A stretch of DNA of 5,587 bases from a bacterium. Lineage in GTDB: Bacteria; Ratteibacteria; UBA8468. The position numbers were made by a program, and so were the translations under genes. Location of the stretch: NCBI GenBank assembly GCA_030637775.1, contig DAOWFY010000112.1, forward strand, positions 1 through 5,587. Reading direction: 5' to 3'. Position 1 is the stretch's first letter. The number at the start of each line of letters is the position of its first letter. Below the pieces are notes generated by a model. That model did no database searches. It saw only the letters and a program-made list of their open reading frames with translations, and was not told where the DNA came from. Of this stretch, positions 4,630-5,587 are shown piece after piece.

Positions 4630-5556
4630 GTGTTAGATTTAGTAATAATTGGGAATTTATTGAAGGAAAAGATTATCTTTCCTGATGGGAAAGAGATCGG
4701 TCCAGTATTGGGAAGTCCGGCTGCTTATGCTTCAGTAGCGGCAGCTAATTTAGGCCTTAACACAGGTCTTGTCACCCAGATAGGGAAAGATATGCCAGAA
4801 GAGTTACTTAAAGTATTTAAAGAAACAGGAGTTGATACTGAGGGGATAAGAATAAGCGATAATACTACTACCAATCTTCTCATTTACGAAAAATCAGGAA
4901 AGAAGAGATTGAAGTTTTTGAAGAAGGCAGAAGATATTTCTTTTGAGGATATACCCGAGAAATATTTAGATGCAAATTTTTTCTTGATTGCTCCTATAGA
5001 TTGCGAAGTCCATGAAAGTTTGATAAAATCTCTTTATCAGAAAGGCAAACGATTATCAATGGAATTAAGTGGTTTCGGTGGAGCGTCTTCAAGTAAAAAT
5101 AGAAAAACAAAAAGAGAAAAAATAGAATTTCTTAAGAGAATAACTCAATACTTTGAGATAGTGAAAGGCGGAAAAGAAGACTATCAATGCCTATTCTCTT
5201 CTCCCTTGATGGGAAAGGGTAGAGGTGAGGGTGAAGAAAGAGAGATAGCAAAAAAGTTTCTTGAATGGGGAGCAAAGGTGTCCATTATCACTTTAGGGGA
5301 GGAAGGGGCTTTGGTGATGAACAGAGAAAAACCTTTCCGGATACCCGTATTTCCAACCGAAGTTGTTGATTGCACTGGAGCCGGAGATGTCTGGCATGCC
5401 GGGTTTCTTTATAAATATATAAAAGAAGAACAAAGGGCATCAAAGGTAGCAACTTGTAGGGGTCGGATTAATCCGACCCGCGGGCTTGATGAATCAAGCC
5501 CCTACAGAAGAAGATTCAAATGCCTACACAATATAAAGAAAATATCTACAAAATAA
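4630..5556 (+). CDS. PfkB/ribokinase-family carbohydrate kinase with repeat insert and aberrant C-terminus
   Basis: The 308-residue product is an ATP-dependent sugar or nucleoside kinase of the PfkB family. The N-terminal part has strand LDLVIIGNL, then GSPAAYASVAAANLGLNTGLVTQIGKDM (about 28-55), the substrate and lid region. PfkB signature 2 is DCTGAGDVWHAGFL (247-260), with D253 as the expected catalytic base. TLGEEGALV at 221-229 precedes it. Start: GTG at 4630, because an in-frame TAA lies at 4624 and the first strand follows at once; the nearest GGAGG (4603-4607) is 22 nt away, so initiation looks weak. Residues about 190-204 (SSPLMGKGRGEGEER) come from a REP-like repeat in a loop. After about residue 275 a second repeat type encodes CRGRINPTRGLDESSPYRR, and the normal final helices of the family are not recognisable. 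Beside ino1, myo-inositol is a possible substrate. Activity is uncertain because of the altered C-terminus. Confidence 0.82.
   Translation: MLDLVIIGNLLKEKIIFPDGKEIGPVLGSPAAYASVAAANLGLNTGLVTQIGKDMPEELLKVFKETGVDTEGIRISDNTTTNLLIYEKSGKKRLKFLKKAEDISFEDIPEKYLDANFFLIAPIDCEVHESLIKSLYQKGKRLSMELSGFGGASSSKNRKTKREKIEFLKRITQYFEIVKGGKEDYQCLFSSPLMGKGRGEGEEREIAKKFLEWGAKVSIITLGEEGALVMNREKPFRIPVFPTEVVDCTGAGDVWHAGFLYKYIKEEQRASKVATCRGRINPTRGLDESSPYRRRFKCLHNIKKISTK
5198..5234 (+). repeat. REP-like repeat copy D, inside the kinase reading frame
   Basis: CTCCCTTGATGGGAAAGGG followed by TAGAGGTGAGGGTGA matches the ino1 copy almost base for base. One extra A after GGGA shifts the left half to another frame, yet the right half is read in the same frame in both proteins as GRGEGE. 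The stem is shorter here because of mismatches (TCCC with GGGA plus flanking weak pairs). The encoded segment falls between the KGGKEDYQCLF loop and the helix EIAKKFLEWG. Confidence 0.82.
5455..5506. repeat. Compound palindromic repeat, able to fold as a three-way junction
   Basis: Terminal arms TGTAGGGG (5455-5462) and CCCCTACA (5499-5506) pair. Inside are two further palindromes: GGGTCGGATT/AATCCGACCC (5460-5479, a perfect 20-bp palindrome) and GGGCTTGAT/ATCAAGCCC (5482-5501, two-base loop). The inner arms share a few bases with the outer stem, so the structures compete at their edges. The element is unrelated in sequence to the TTGATGGG repeats. It lies within the last codons of the kinase gene and supplies most of its abnormal C-terminal residues. 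Confidence 0.85.
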
Positions 5557-5587
5557 AATCTGTCTTTTTTCCATTTAAAAAAGTAGC

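Noticed and set aside
5520-5587. Start of a further gene (ATG 5520, open to the window end)
   Set aside because: About 22 codons are open in a frame overlapping the kinase end, but there is no convincing Shine-Dalgarno or recognisable family in so short a piece. It may be real but cannot be supported from this window.

Overview
The window looks like a chromosomal segment of a free-living, probably uncultivated bacterium with moderate-to-low G+C. The sequence alone does not fix the phylum. Bacterial traits are a TsaE gene, sigma70-like promoters (several with an extended -10, TGGTATAAT), Shine-Dalgarno sites and a HicB/HicA module. The many short G/C-rich hairpin repeats recall repeat-laden genomes of several candidate bacterial phyla, but that placement is inference.

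Layout: (1) Positions 1-418, minus strand, hold a nearly complete tsaE (tRNA t6A synthesis), whose extreme 3' end is cut by the window edge. (2) Positions 419-572 are a divergent promoter region. The tsaE start and the likely regulator start both lie 11 nt from a -10 box, so both transcripts may be almost leaderless. (3) Positions 573-4191 form a plus-strand operon: an AraR-type regulator (GntR winged helix plus LacI-type sugar-sensing domain), a Gfo/Idh/MocA-family dehydrogenase and a short bacterial/archaeal-type inositol-3-phosphate synthase (ino1). (4) Positions 4199-4530, minus strand, carry a hicB-hicA cassette. hicB is intact, while hicA has lost its central, catalytic part in frame, leaving a 39-residue remnant. 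(5) Positions 4630-5556, plus strand, hold a PfkB/ribokinase-family sugar kinase with an unusual C-terminus.

The genes suggest a small inositol or sugar-phosphate module. Ino1 would make inositol 3-phosphate from glucose 6-phosphate, the PfkB kinase could phosphorylate inositol or a related sugar (some PfkB proteins are myo-inositol 3-kinases), the dehydrogenase could oxidise a polyol or sugar, and the regulator would respond to a sugar-like ligand. Substrates cannot be proved from sequence.

The most striking feature is not a classical gene. A REP-like repeat family (C-rich arm, TTGAT-type loop, G-rich arm, then a tail like TAGAGGTGAGGGTGA) occurs at least five times between 1731 and 5234, and a different palindromic repeat lies at 5455-5506. 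Every gene of the operon contains repeat-derived codons. The repeats form the C-terminal ends of the regulator and the dehydrogenase, sit in frame inside ino1 and the kinase, and (second family) rewrite the C-terminus of the kinase. In the two intergenic gaps the purine-rich repeat tail also lies at the Shine-Dalgarno position of the next gene.
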